From Isoetes taiwanensis (taxonomy: Eukaryota; Streptophyta; Lycopodiopsida; Isoetales; Isoetaceae): a DNA stretch of 64,000 bases. The notes below the pieces were generated by a model. That model ran no database searches. It saw only the letters and a list, made by a program, of their open reading frames with translations, and was not told where the DNA came from. This document shows, in pieces, positions 13,166 to 25,018 of this stretch; position 1 is the stretch's first letter, and each line of letters begins with the position of its first letter. The translations under genes and the position numbers were made by a program. The DNA lies in the NCBI GenBank assembly GCA_021234155.1, contig JAJEKV010000008.1, positions 15,053,294 through 15,117,293 of the forward strand. The letters run 5' to 3'.

Positions 13166-15383
13166 TAATGGGATTGAGGCCATTCACACCAAAGGGGACA
13201 ATCTGATGGACTGAAAGGCGAAAAGTCACGGGCAATGGAGTGTAGAAAGGGCAAGTTTATCGTGACTTTGTCATTATATGACCACACACGACAATGTGCC
13301 CTACCATACGGAAGAGGGATTTGTATATGAAACAGCCTGTTCGTGTCATGTATGCACTTCATATTGGCGATGCACGATCAGGACCCCAAATTCCGGCATG
13401 CATGATGGCACGATCATATCCTAACCAAGCGTGCGACATTTCAAGTACAGCAACAATTAATTTTATTCTAGAGATAAATGTCATAAATACTAAAGAAAGA
13501 AACTTCGGTTATTGGGTTTCACGATATATTAAATCGTGAGAGAATGTCGAAAACTTTGTTCATTTGCAAATTAGAAGCTTTCTCGAGCATAAATCATAAA
13601 ACAATAACACACCTCAGGGCAAAACACAATAGGCTGCACTATAGGCGGCGAGGCATCTAGATACACGGCATATACCTCACACATCTTAGTCTTCTCGTAA
13701 ATAAAAAATCCGATCCAGTTTCTTTCCTGCATTTTTTTCCCTATAAATGAGGAAGGGCCCAAAATATGGGTCCAAATCGGAGACATAGCTTCTTGATTTT
13801 GTATTGAAGAAGATTGGTTTAGATCTTACGGGGCTATGTAGACGGAATGTAGCAGCCTGACCTACCAAAATGTCTTCGAGAAAAATTGTGACGAGATAGA
13901 GACAATGATCCTAGCCACGTTTTGTCTGAGACACCCTGGCGGAGCAACGATTTTACAATGTTGACCAGATTGTTCAAGTCAGATTTTCACTGCGACATCA
14001 AGCTTTGATCTTTAAAAACCCTTGAACTAACACCGCCGAGAAGAAGAAGATGAGAAGAGATGCAAGCTCCTTACGCCTTATCGAATCATTACATTGTAGC
14101 CCTATAAAAACAAGAATTTCTTAGAAAGAAAAATATACTTGATTTTTCTTGGCAAACAAGAAGCATGAATCCCAATAGCATTTACCACGAAGCAAGAATG
14201 GTGTGATCTTGCGGTTTCACCTTTTGTAACTCCACTATACGCTCCCAGTTACGCGGACAGGGAGGATGGATTGCAGTTGTTTGAGGCAGTTAATCAGTTC
14301 CATCTGGTAACTCTCTGGTTCAGATGGATATATCTTTAGTTCCAAATGCAAGAGTTGGACCCACTATGTTTTGGAACATGTGGGGTTTGAACCGCATTTC
14401 CGCCTAAGGGTGTTCGGGCATTGTGGATGGCGGATATTGGTGCGTCTTGGGCGCGCTTAACAAGGGTCTGAGTACCATCTCGGAAGATGATTAAACAAAA
14501 GTTCAAATGGTATAATTTTGTTTGCGCAATTGTAAGGTACTTCAATGGCATAATTCATTATATAGCTGTGAGGCACACCCCAAAAGCAAGGATACCCATT
14601 TAGAATGAAAGTTAAAATTATGCATAACTTTGTGAGAAACACATCTTAAGTTATTGCATCTCTTGAATAACATTAATAATATGCTCCCATTATTTATAGC
14701 TCCCTATCAGTGCATTGTTGCTATTGTCTCATTGTTAGCTCCAATACCCAGGCACTTGTTTATCTGCTTTAATCTGCAGGCTTAGGTACAGAATCGACGA
14801 CTTACCGATTCGATGAGCATGGTAGTATCACGACCCCAATATTTTCTCCTTTAGCAGATATTGCTAGCAAGTACCTCTTCACTTTAAATGACTATTTGCA
14901 AATTTTCCTTGTCAAGATCAATCTCTTAAAGCCCCATAGGTTAACCAAATTTGTTTCTTTTTAATCCCCAAATTAATGTTCATCGATGATCAAAACTATG
15001 CCTAGAAAATAGAGGTGCTAACACAATTTTCTAGATGGGACCACAACTATCCTCACAGACTAAAGACAATAATGAACAATTTTCTAGAATGAGTGGCGTT
15101 AGGTGTGTGAAAAACAAAAGGGGCCACTTTTAACAACAACCTACGGTCGGGTAAAGCCACGACCATGGGAGAGACACACATATCAACGCTATAGAATCGT
15201 TGGGACAACGGTGTGTGCCCAAAGCGGCCAACAATAATATTAGAAACTCGGACAAAAACAGAACTGGGTCATTTAACATCTTGAAAAATGAAGATATCGT
15301 TTCCTGCTTCAACAACATATTAGAGAAATATGTTTTATACAACGTTTGTCTTTTCGACGGGTTCTTAGCAGTACATGGCTTCC
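13166..15383. other. no recognisable gene
   Basis: Mixed AT-rich sequence with short frames in all phases. If the Gypsy element with RNase H at about 16.3 kb were continuous, its integrase should lie here on the minus strand, but I could not find the HHCC or DDE motifs. Frames called across the adjacent gap are artefacts of undetermined bases. Confidence 0.5.
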
Positions 15384-15608
15384 NNNNNNNNNNNNNNNNN
15401 NNNNNNNNNNNNNNNNNNNNNNNNNNNNNNNNNNNNNNNNNNNNNNNNNNNNNNNNNNNNNNNNNNNNNNNNNNNNNNNNNNNNNNNNNNNNNNNNNNNN
15501 NNNNNNNNNNNNNNNNNNNNNNNNNNNNNNNNNNNNNNNNNNNNNNNNNNNNNNNNNNNNNNNNNNNNNNNNNNNNNNNNNNNNNNNNNNNNNNNNNNNN
15601 NNNNNNNN
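15384..15608. other. assembly gap (225 undetermined bases)
   Basis: A continuous run of N. Any open frame crossing it is meaningless. Confidence 1.
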
Positions 15609-15899
15609 TAAGCCATACATAGTGCATAGTCTACAATGAACGTATGGTTATTTTCCTATCTGCATTGGGCATCCAGAGGTTGCACTTCCTGGAATCTCTT
15701 AGTTGCTAAATTTTGGTTTGTCATGCCACCGGAGCATCATTTTATTATAATGCAATGTCCTTTTTCATGTATACAAAAATAACCTGAGCGATCTGTAAGT
15801 AGGTTTCATGAAATTTGTATCCCAAAATTTTGCAATGCTTGTGTGTGTCATGGAGAATTAGCTTTACGCATTCCCTGAAGTCTCGTGTACACACAACTT

Positions 15900-18136
15900 A
15901 TCCTTGTAATATAAATAAGCTGTTCTTTCTTTATAATTTTAACTGAAGCTTCCACGCCCTTATCCTGCATGCGCTCCTCTTAGCCAACTATCCTGCACCC
16001 TTCACTTGAACTCTCTGGATCTATGTATAAGGGTTTGCCTGATGAGCTTCCATAATCTCTGGCTGTGAGGGGGAAATTATAAGTAATGGGTCTGCTTATT
16101 GGCATGGCGGACGCATCTGCACCATATTGTGTTTCCTGTGCTTATATATAATTCAAATCATACCTCTGTAAATCGGTCCATCTTCTCCATGTAGGTTGAG
16201 ATTGGCTGCTGTTAGATAAATCTGAGACTCATGATCCAGATTGCTGGAATCTCCTACCAAGAAGGTAGTGTTCCCATATACGCAGCGAATAACAAAATGC
16301 ACAATTCCTCATCATGGTAGGTATCATTGCTCGGCCTCATCTATCTTCTTAGAATCGAGGCTATAACCTCCTTCTTATGCGGAGTGTGGACTTCCCGTGA
16401 GCAACCTTTACTGAACTGCTTGCTACCGGAATTTATCCTTTCCTCCTGATCCTGAATGGAGGATCAAAAGTGACAGCCAAAGCATCCTTAAGCCTCAAAA
16501 TCGACCGACCTTTGTTTTCCAAACGCATCCAATCCTTCACTTCTCATGCTTCGTAAGGCCTGGCAGAGGTGTGCTGCAATCTTGCAAAAACTCTAAATTT
16601 TGCACATCCTCATGGGCCCCAAGAAATCTCTGGACTGACATTATTTGAATTGGCCAATCTCTTGACTGCCTCTATTTTTTATTTGATCGCTGTACCTCTC
16701 ATCAAATGAGGCTGGCCTAAATAATCCACCTCGGGAGTGGCAAACTTGCATTTAGAGAACTTGGCAAAAGAGTCGCGGACGCCTCAAATTTTTGTAGGCT
16801 AACCAAGGTGCTTCCTATGTCTCCGTGGTCTTATTTTATGCATGAGGAATGTCACAAAGAAAATAAATAAGAAAATCATCCAAGCATTGTCAAGATATCA
16901 TTCATTACTCCGTGATAAAAGCTAAGTAAGTATTTATTAACTTAAAAGGTATAACGGTAATCTTATAATGCCTGGCATCTGCGCGGGTGCGTAATTTATG
17001 GGGATGTCCTCCTCTTTTAATTCTTATTTCTGGTGATATCTGTGAAGGAAAGCCAATCTTTTTGATAAAGTACTTGGCCCTCAGAATCGTCCATGGGATC
17101 GCCCCGCCTCAGGGTAAAGTATATATAATCTATTCTTGATGGTATGCTTGGCTGAGCTGATAATCAATATACATCTCATGAGCCATCCTAATAAAGAGGA
17201 TAGAGCTCTAAAGGCTAAATGACTGTGACTTAATGAAACTCTAGGTTTAGTAACTCCTAGTTGCTTCTTGCCTCACTAACTGTGGGGACTCATATCAGAC
17301 GTGGCCTTACCGTGGTGGCTTAGTACCGGTTCCAAAGCTTTTCATCTCTACATTCCCACTCCTCTCAACGGAGTGCTCGGATCTCAGCCCCTGAAAGAGA
17401 TCGCTTAAATTCCCCGAGAAGATCAAGACTGCTTCTCGTGGCAGACAATCTACATTTGAGCTTCGCGACTGACCACTGAGGTAAGTCTGGAGGGATTACA
17501 AAGTAGCTTATCCTTATAGCCTTATCTAACCGCCTCGATGGACATAGGATCGCATAATGGGGGTTTATGGATCACCTTTTATATTACGCTGCCCATTAAT
17601 GGTATTAGCTGTAACTCCGCTTTTCAAGTAGCCTATATTAGCTTTTAAGTGATGCTAAGACCCCATGCCCACAATCAGGTCATACTTGCCAATATCCATT
17701 AGCTCCTAAGACCCATTGCACCCGGTGCAATCTGCAACCGTGATTTCCTTTGAGGTTAATGTGCTAATGGCCATGAGTATGTCTGATCTTACCTTAATCG
17801 GGCTAAAGTCACAAGTTTCGCCGACCCAAGCCCCGTCGCAATACCTCGGGCCATTCTAGGAGAAGCAAAAATTATGTGTACTTCCGCGGTCCATAAGAAT
17901 TATAAGGCTTACTATCTACTCTGGACTATAGTGGAAATAACGGCAGCTGACTTCTTCAAGATTGCCGGGCTCTTAAATGGCTAGCGATATGGGACTTAAT
18001 TGCGGATATACTCGAGCCTCCTCGCTATGTGGTGTAGCCTCGAGTTCGTCCTAATCAAGGCGTAATAAATAAGTACCAGGTGACATAAGGGCAATTCTCA
18101 GATAAAGTGCCCGGCCGCATACACCCAGAACATGCC
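15900..18136 (-). pseudogene. Ty3/Gypsy pol, heavily decayed (zinc knuckle, PR, RT, RNase H)
   Basis: Continuation of the gag at 35352-36504 after a 17-kb insertion. Reading right to left on the minus strand: a CCHC knuckle (CSGCMRPG, then ENCP one frame off) at 18136-18089; a protease motif LMDRGSTHNF at about 17897-17869, with Arg where the catalytic DSG has Ser, then KYDLIVGMG; RT block IKEEDIP near 17020; a degenerate LDDFLIYFL..D block at 16890-16846 in place of YLDD; FAKFSKCKF...PEVDYLG at 16767-16720; and RNase H blocks (FDSKKIDEAEQ at 16361-16329, YLLGRRF at about 16260). The frame changes every few tens of codons and stops are frequent. Integrase was not found; the gap at 15384 lies just beyond. 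Domain order PR-RT-RNH is that of Ty3/Gypsy. Confidence 0.8.
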
Positions 18137-18140
18137 TTCC

Positions 18141-18714
18141 TGCTAAAAACTTGCAACTTGTTAGTTCATTAAAACTATTTATGCATCAACTGCATTGATA
18201 CAATTTAACTCACAATGGGTCTATGCCTTTAACCATATAAAACATATAGAAGAATACTGTAGCATCTTATTCATAACCATATAACTTTAATCAGAATAAT
18301 CAAGGTCGTAGTTAACCCATTATGCATTAATACCTAGTTTGATTACATCAATCCGCTATCCAGTCCGCCACAATAACCGAATCGCTTCAACTGGCCAAGC
18401 TGCCTAAATTTCCATCGAAGAGCCGGTATCCATCTTATTCGATAGGAGCTGTAACCAGCGAAGTGTTCTCGGGCCTTTCTATTCCAACTTTTGATACAGG
18501 CTGCACTATTACAAGTCCACATATGTCTTCTAAAAAATATTCACGAAATATATGCAACCATATTTGAATCCATTAACCATTGAAAAACTTCAACTTATGG
18601 TTCAAATTAAACACCTCTAGCCATCTCGATCTATGCAATGTGCATCTTCAAATTTTTCTTCTAGCCCAATGATTTGCAGTAGTTTAAATGTATATGGCAT
18701 TATTATTTCTCACA
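18141..18714 (-). repeat. Copia A, 3' LTR (left copy)
   Basis: 574 bp, starting TGCTAAAAAC and ending TTCTCACA on the plus strand. It matches the LTR at 34787-35351 over its length except in a patch at about 18355-18470. The complement of a polypurine tract (TTCCCCTTTA, 18715-18724) adjoins it on the internal side, which identifies it as the 3' LTR of a minus-strand element. Confidence 0.9.
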
Positions 18715-18906
18715 TTCCCCTTTAATGCCATATACAAATTTTCCACATATAGATTCTTGTATCAGATTTTTTTCTTCAGCCTTTTCAACACCTAGTCTTG
18801 ACTGTAATAGACAGAACCTATATGCTGGCAATACCTTAGTGAAAATATCTGCTGTTTGCTCTGAAGTCCTTATGTATTCCACTATTATGACTTTCTTAGC
18901 AACCAT
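18715..18906 (-). pseudogene. Copia A, RNase H C-terminal end (severed piece)
   Basis: The minus strand reads MVAKKVIIVEYIRTSEQTAD and then IFTKVLP, the standard Copia RNase H ending. The preceding residues (…HIELHVHFIRD) are at 25019-25060, on the far side of Copia B, so B interrupted this domain between HFIRD and MVAKK. The polypurine tract and 3' LTR follow directly. Confidence 0.9.
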
Positions 18907-18911
18907 ATCTC

Positions 18912-20105
18912 TGTGAGAAATGATCATGTTAGATATGTTCTAAGATCTCTTAACCTATGGTGACTTGAAGAAAAGATGGTGTCAATGAATAAAGATCGTA
19001 GAACAAAGATAATTATGCATTAGGACTATAAGGAGAAGCCATGGTTATAAGTTAGATAACCAATGGTTGAAGATGTAAAATTATGCGTATATTTTCTATG
19101 GTCTAGTTGACCGAAATTGGAAAGCATTGACTACCAATGATAGTCAAGCTCAGAGTCGGCCGTGAAGTTTGAAGGTCCGTAACCCTCTATCGGTCTGGAT
19201 TTGTAGGATAAAATGAACAAGAAGTAATCAATGTGGTGTATCAGAGGAGAGATGAATGGAAGTTAAGGCGTCAATCTGATGTTCCATATGTTCGATGTTT
19301 GTGTAAACAGTTCGGTGAACAGTAACTATTATAATGAATATGGTATTCATTATGAGGTTGGATACGCAAGGTTGGGTGAGTTATGCTAGAAGACATCCGA
19401 CCCCAAAGATGACGGGATAAGGCCATAGACAAAGCTTAGGATCATCGGGAGAAATGGTCAAATTGGCGGGAAAAGGACATAATCTCTCGCCAAAGGAATG
19501 GATGTGGAGTTTGCAAAACCTAGAGGGCAAATATGTCTGAAGGGTCAGTTCAACACCAAGATTCAAGAGGGAAACACTTTCACCAACCAGGTGTGTTAAG
19601 TCTACAACATGAGCTTAATAGAACTAGCATTTGGATACAATTCTTAATGATCTAACATTTGCAATACGGCGAAGTCAAGATGTTGGATTTTAGACCATAG
19701 ATGAGACCTTAGACAACTAAGATAGCAAAGATTTAGCAGCAAACACAACATTAAATATGAAAGCAAATATTATTTGCATTGTATATTTAAGTTTGATAAA
19801 TTGGTCTAACATTAAAATCAGTTCTCATGACATATAATACAGCAAACATTGGTCTTCAAATGGAGGGGATCATCAGCCCAATTTGAAAAGTTCTGTTGCA
19901 TTTGTAAATGAAATCTGTGAGTTAAGACAATAACTGAAGGGAATCATTATATTCATTTCAAAGAAGCCCGAGGGCTGATACAAAAGGTTAACCTTGGTAT
20001 ACTTGGAATGTTGGTTTTAAGTTCAAGTTAGTTGCCATTTAACAAGATTTGATGCAAGATCTTTAGATCAGAATTATTGGTCTAGATTAACAACATTTCT
20101 TCACA
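18912..20105 (+). repeat. Copia B 5' LTR (long form, 1194 bp)
   Basis: Starts TGTGAGAAATGATC and ends ATTTCTTCACA. It contains about 635 bp (roughly 19350-19985) absent from the 3' LTR, where GTATTCATTA is followed after a short different linker by GGTTAACCTTGG. Outside that block the two LTRs are nearly identical except for a patch around 19125-19215. Confidence 0.92.
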
Positions 20106-20106
20106 G

Positions 20107-20118
20107 TGGTATCAGAGC
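20107..20118 (+). promoter_or_regulatory. Copia B primer binding site
   Basis: TGGTATCAGAGC, complementary to the 3' end of initiator methionine tRNA, one base after the 5' LTR. This is the usual Copia primer site. Confidence 0.9.
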
Positions 20119-20122
20119 TAAC

Positions 20123-20910
20123 ATGGCAACTAGGCTTGGTTCTTTCCTTGCAAGCTGAGCGGATATGTTCCAAGGAAGCTGCCCTCGCTTGGAAAGAAAG
20201 GATGAAGGATGTGCTTCAGGCAGAAGACTTGTGGGACTTAATAGAAGGGGACAGTGCTAACATTGGTGAAAGTAGTACAAATACTGAAGGAAGAAGTGCT
20301 GCAAGTGAGGGATCCATTAATGCAGGTTCTAGTGGAAGCAACTCAAAGAGATGTCAGCAAGCAAGGAGCATTATTGCAAGTAAGTTGAGCTCCAACATTT
20401 TGTTTAAGCTTAAAAATAAGACATCAAAGGAAATGTGGGATTTCTTGCTTAAACATTATGAAGTTAAGAATTCTTCTCAAATAGAAATGCTTGATAGGCA
20501 GTTAAGAAAATTAAAATTTAAGGATGATGACAATCTTGCTCAGTTCTTTCAAAAATATGATAATATTGTTGCTGATTTGGAGGCAGCAGGAGTGCCTATC
20601 ACAAAAGACTTTCATGTATTGTCTTTATCCATGGCTTTTTCTGAATATGAACAACTCTCTACTCTAGTTAGAAGTGTAGCTAGAAATAGAGAGAAGGCTG
20701 AATTAATGATAAGAACTGAGATAGAACAGAAAAAAAAAATCAAAGGGGAAGAGGAGGAGAAGAGGCAAAGGGAGGTTTGGAAATGATAAGAGCAAACTTG
20801 GCCCTTGTTATGCTTGTAAGGCATATGGACATCTCAAAAATAATTGTCCTAAGGTAAAACAAAATAGATGCTTCGATTGTGAAGGGTATGGTCATGTTGC
20901 ATGTTGCAGC
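20123..20910 (+). pseudogene. Copia B gag, frameshifted
   Basis: The likely start is ATG 20123 (MATRLGSFLAS, then a TGA); homologous residues continue in another frame as AWKERMKDVLQ from about 20185. The main frame to 20786 encodes the UBN2-type capsid region (AWKERMKDVLQAEDLWDLIE ... LKFKDDDNLAQFFQKYDNIV). At an A10 run (20730-20739) the frame slips by one; the following frame gives NDKSKLGP and the first CCHC knuckle CYACKAYGHLKNNC (20806-20847). The second knuckle (CFDCEGYGHVA, from 20869) is broken by a 7-bp tandem duplication. So the gag carries an early stop and at least three frame breaks. Confidence 0.85.
20893..20906 (+). repeat. 7-bp tandem duplication CATGTTG in the second zinc knuckle
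   Basis: CATGTTG occurs twice back to back. With a single copy the frame reads GHVAAECP, a normal CCHC ending; with two it reads GHVACCSRM. The displaced frame continues to about 20995, where residues like VKEKEMY resemble VEEKEIY of Copia A, before the frame used by protease resumes. Confidence 0.8.
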
Positions 20911-20913
20911 AGA

Positions 20914-23187
20914 ATGTCCAAGTCCAAAAAGATCAGGAGGAGGCAAATGAAAATTTGTGAAGGAAAAGGAAATGTATCTAAAGGAAGAAATGAAAAGATA
21001 GCAAGTGTAAACCTCATTCAAGAAAACAATGAAGATGAAGATACGGATACTGAGGTAAGCACATATGCTATATGCTCTATTTCAAAAAAGGATACTAACA
21101 AATCTAATGACATGTTTATGATAGATAGTGGAGCTGAGAGATCCGTAGTTAAAACTACAGATTCTCTCAATGAAAGAAGGAAATCAAGATCTGTTTATGT
21201 ACAAATGGGAGATGGAAAGTTGGAGAAAGTAGAGGAGTCTGGTTTGCTGCAACTTTTTGATTTAGATGGGAAAGTTGTTAATTTGAAAAATGTACTTTGT
21301 GTTCCAAATATTGTAAGGAACTTAATTTCAGTGAGTCAGCTGGTTGACATGGGTTTTAAACTCATTTTTGACAAGAATTATTGTAAAGTGCTCCAAGATA
21401 ATAAAGTTAAGTTTCTTGCTACACGAGTTGGAAATCTCTTTGGTTTTCATAATAAGATAATTTCTGGAAGTATCAATTCAGTTGAATTGCCTACACTCAA
21501 ACTTTGGCATGAAAGGTTAGGACATGCAAATGTAGAAAACATTAAAGTCATGATTAAAAGGGGTCTGATTAGTGCTGCAGAAGGAGAATCAGGAACTTGC
21601 TATGGTTGCATGATTGGAAAAAGTTCGAGACTTCCTTTTAAGAGAAGGCATGAAAAAGCAAAGGAGTTGCTGGAACTTGTACATTCTGACTTGTGTGGAC
21701 CAATTAACATTGAAAGCATGCAAGGTAGAAGATACTTTATCACCTTCATAGACGATCATTCTAGACATACAACATGTTTTTTCTTAAGGACTAAAAATCA
21801 AGCTTATAAAGCTTACAGAATATTTGAAGCAGAAGCTGAGAGATTTACAGGGAAAAAGGTTAAATGTCTAAGGTCGGATAGGGGAGGTGAATTTGTTAAC
21901 AATGAGTTCAAGCATTATTGTAGATCAAAAGGAATCAAACGACAAGTAACATGCAGCCACACTCCTCAACAAAATGGGATTGTTGAAAGGAAAAATAGGT
22001 ATATCTTAGATTCAGTAAGGGCAATGCTAAAACAATCTGGATTACCTAACTTTTTATGGGAAGAGGCCGTGAGAACTGCAGTCTACATACAAAATAGAGT
22101 ACCTAATTCAAGCTTGGATGGACATATACCAGAAAACATCTGGAGCAAGTCACCAATAAGGTATGATTATTTCAAAGTTTTTGGAAGTATTGCTTTTGCT
22201 CATGTGCCAAAGGAGGTTAGAACAAAATTGGATGACAGGGCTATAGCAGGCTACATGGTTGGATATGATGAATTGTCAAAGGGTTATAGGATTTATTATC
22301 CAGAAGGAAGGAAAATAATAGTTAGTAGAGATGTTAGATTCAACGAGTTTGTACTCTACAGAAATAGAAAAGACTTGAGCAGTAGACTGAATTTGTTTGA
22401 TAAAACCGGCAATATGCAAGGGGAAGCTGAGGCTACTAGTAGTGATAAGGTAGCAATTGATGATACTAGTGATAGTGAAGATGATGAAACAAATAAAGAG
22501 AAAGAAAAGGAGGATAGCAATGATAGTAGGAACAATGAAAAAGAAGTGATAAAGAAAAGGAGAAATACAGAAATTGAAAAGTTACATGAAGGCATTAAGG
22601 GACTGAATATTACAAAATATGGAAGGACAAATGAAGGGACATCAAAAAGGTTGCAGAGAGAAGAAATAGATATAAATATTGTAATGGCAATCTTAGAACC
22701 AGAACTTCATAAATGCTACACACAAGCAATTAATGGAGAAGACTCAGAAAGATGGAAAATAGCTATGGAGGATGAGATGAGATCCTTTGCAAGAACAGGA
22801 ACTTATGATATTGTAAAGAAACCTCAAAACAGAAATATTGTAGGGAATAAATGGATATACAAGATCAAGATTGGCAATGATGGAGAGGGAAAATTCAAAG
22901 CCAGACTCGTTGCTCAGGGATATTCTCAAAAAAAGGGCATTGATTATGATGAAACCTTCTCCCCTATTGTAAAATTGACAAGTTTGAGGATGCTTCTTGC
23001 ATTTGCAAATGCACTAGACCTAGAAATATATCACATGGATGTAAATACTGCATTTTTGAATGCTGATTTGAATGAAGAAATATATATGCAGCAAGCACCA
23101 GGCTTTGAAGTTGGAGAAAATATGGTGTGGAAGCTTAGAAAAGCTGTGTACAGCCTAAAACAGTCTCCTAGACAATGGTTTTATTAA
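20914..23187 (+). pseudogene. Copia B pol: protease, integrase and RT N-terminal half
   Basis: A 757-codon open frame. Protease has the catalytic FMIDSGAERS (about 21118). The pre-integrase zinc region has LKLWHERLGH and CYGCMIGKS. Integrase keeps its DDE triad: HSDLCGP, RSDRGGEF, and the Glu in QQNGIVERKN. The RT begins GNKWIYKIK and reaches YHMDVNTAFLNADLNEEIYM, then stops at 23187 just after SPRQWF, where about 40 bases have been lost relative to Copia A. The nominal ATG lies inside the out-of-frame segment; the true polyprotein would run on from gag. Integrase looks intact at motif level; RT is truncated. Confidence 0.9.
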
Positions 23188-24254
23188 ACTTGCAAATGAT
23201 GGAAATTTATACATCTATAAAGAGAATATTGTATCATTGCATTATATGTGGATGATAATGTAATGGTAGCAAATGATATTCACATTCTAGAGCATTGCAA
23301 AAATGTCTTGTGCAGCAGGTTTAAAATGACAGATTTGGGACCATTAAGAAATGGAATCGAGAGCTAAGGAGGATAACACTAACTCAGGGTGAGAACATTA
23401 GAAACATGTTGAGAAAATTTGGTATGATTACATGTAATAGTGTAAAGTCACCTTTGGTGACAGGCCAAAAGTTATCTTCTGAACTAAGCCCTAAAACAGA
23501 AGATGAAATTGAAGAAATGGAGCATTATCCATATAGGGAACTTGTAGGATGTCTATTGTACGTGGCAAATTGCAGCAGACCTGACATTGCATTCAGTGTT
23601 AATCTATTAAGTAGATTTTGTAACAATCCAGGTAAAGGGCATTGGCTTGCAGCCAAAAGAGTATTAAGATTCTTAAAGGGAACTCAAGAGGAAGGTTTAA
23701 CGTTTACAAATAAGGATCTTACTTTGACTGCATACTCAGATGCAGATTGGGGAGGGGACCTGGATTCCAGAGAATCTACTTTAGGATTGAGGATGTACAA
23801 TATCATGGAGAAGCAAAAAGCAAGGTTGTATTGCCATGTCTACTGCTGAAGCAGAGTATAATGTTGCATCCTTAGCTGCAAGAGAAGTTGTATGGGTAAG
23901 AAGAATGATGCATGAACTAGGAGCTATTCAGAATGAACCTACTGTCTTGTTTACTGACAGTCTAAGTTGCTTAGCAATAACAAGAAACCCAGTTCTACAA
24001 AGCACATTGAATTGCATGTTCACTTTATCAGGGATTTGGTTGGAAAGGGAATAATTTCAGTTGAGCATATTAGCACTGAAGAACAGAAGGCAGACATATT
24101 AACAAAAACATTGCCAGTACACAGGTTCATAAAGTCGAAAAATTATGTTGGAGTTGCTGACAGTAGTTTGACAGAAGGAAAATTATCAAATGTAAAACAG
24201 GTCACTTGGAATGATAACATCATTGATTGCTCAGGAAAGGATCAGGTGACTTAA
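23188..24254 (+). pseudogene. Copia B pol remainder: RT palm and RNase H, several frameshifts
   Basis: The RT catalytic box YVDD is present at 23245-23256 (CIIALYVDDNVMV) but out of frame with the upstream half. TDLG at about 23330 is followed by a small deletion and TAA. RNase H continues in three overlapping frames: 23406-23849 (CLLYVANCSRPDIAFSVN, YSDADWGGD), 23836-24054 (MSTAEAEY) and 23967-24254 (KHIELHVHFIRD, KADILTKTLP). Each box is individually preserved, so the lesions look recent or are sequence errors. Confidence 0.88.
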
Positions 24255-24328
24255 TGTTTATGTGGTATTCAAGTAGAAGATTACTATCATTATTCTGTTA
24301 CACAGCCTGTACAGAAGTTATTTCTGTT

Positions 24329-24374
24329 TGAGTACAGTGGAAATTGTACAATGAGTACAGTGGAAATTGTACAA
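24329..24374 (+). repeat. 23-bp tandem duplication in Copia B 3' UTR
   Basis: TGAGTACAGTGGAAATTG, continued by TACAA, occurs twice head to tail (24329-24351 and 24352-24374), between the end of RNase H and the polypurine tract. Confidence 0.9.
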
Positions 24375-24420
24375 AAAGGTTAAATGTCTGTTAGCATACA
24401 GTGGTGAAATATCTAACATG

Positions 24421-24429
24421 AAAGGGGAA
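24421..24429 (+). promoter_or_regulatory. Copia B polypurine tract
   Basis: AAAGGGGAA immediately before the 3' LTR, the plus-strand primer site. Copia A has the same tract on the minus strand at 18724-18715. Confidence 0.9.
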
Positions 24430-25013
24430 TGTGAGAAATGATCATGTTAGATATGTTCTAAGATCTCTTAACCTATGGTGACTTGAAGAAAAGATGGTGT
24501 CAATGAATAAAGATCGTAGAACAAAGATAATTATGCATTAGGACTATAAGGAGAAGCCATGGTTATAAGTTAGATAACCAATGGTTGAAGATGTAAAATT
24601 ATGCGTATATTTTCTATGGTCTAGTTGACCGAAATTGGAAAGCATTGACGGTCGAATGATAGTCAAGCTCGTAGCCTGGCTGCAAGTTTGGAAGGTCCGA
24701 AACCTTGACTATCGGTTCGGATCTGTAGATAAATGAACAAGAAGTAATCAATGTGGTGTATCGGAGGAGAGATGAATGGAAGTTAAGGCGTCAATCTGAT
24801 GTTCCATATGTTCGATGTTTGTGTAAACAGTTCGGTGAACAGTAACTATTATAATGAATATGGTATTCATTAGTAATGTGAATGGTTAACATAGGTTAAC
24901 CTTGGTATACTTGGAATGTTGGTTTTAAGTTCAAGCTAGTTGCCATTTAACAAGATTTGATGCAAGATCTTTAGATCAGAATTATTGCTCTAGATTATTA
25001 ACATTTCTTCACA
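24430..25013 (+). repeat. Copia B 3' LTR (short form, 584 bp)
   Basis: TGTGAGAAATG to TTCTTCACA, followed by TSD ATCTC. It lacks the ~635-bp block present in the 5' LTR. Since both LTRs are copied from one template at insertion, one copy must have changed afterwards, or the assembly is chimeric. Confidence 0.93.
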
Positions 25014-25018
25014 ATCTC

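Larger units (their letters stand above)
18907..25018 (+). mobile_element. Copia B retrotransposon with 5-bp TSD, nested in Copia A
   Basis: Complete structure: TSD ATCTC at 18907-18911 and 25014-25018; LTRs TG...CA at 18912-20105 and 24430-25013; PBS at 20107-20118; gag and pol; polypurine tract AAAGGGGAA at 24421-24429. Domain order PR-IN-RT-RNH is Ty1/Copia. It sits inside the RNase H of Copia A in opposite orientation, so it is younger than A. The LTR starts of A and B share TGTGAGAAAT(A/G)AT, so they are related families. Coding lesions show that this copy is not autonomous. Confidence 0.95.

Noticed and set aside
15130-15639. Several open frames of 78-165 codons across 15384-15608
   Set aside because: They exist only because undetermined bases do not produce stops.
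22356-22595. Minus-strand Ser/Leu/Phe-rich ORF
   Set aside because: Antisense of the acidic linker in Copia B pol.
18907-25018. Two independent Copia fragments rather than one element
   Set aside because: Matching LTRs, PBS, PPT and an exact 5-bp target duplication show one insertion.
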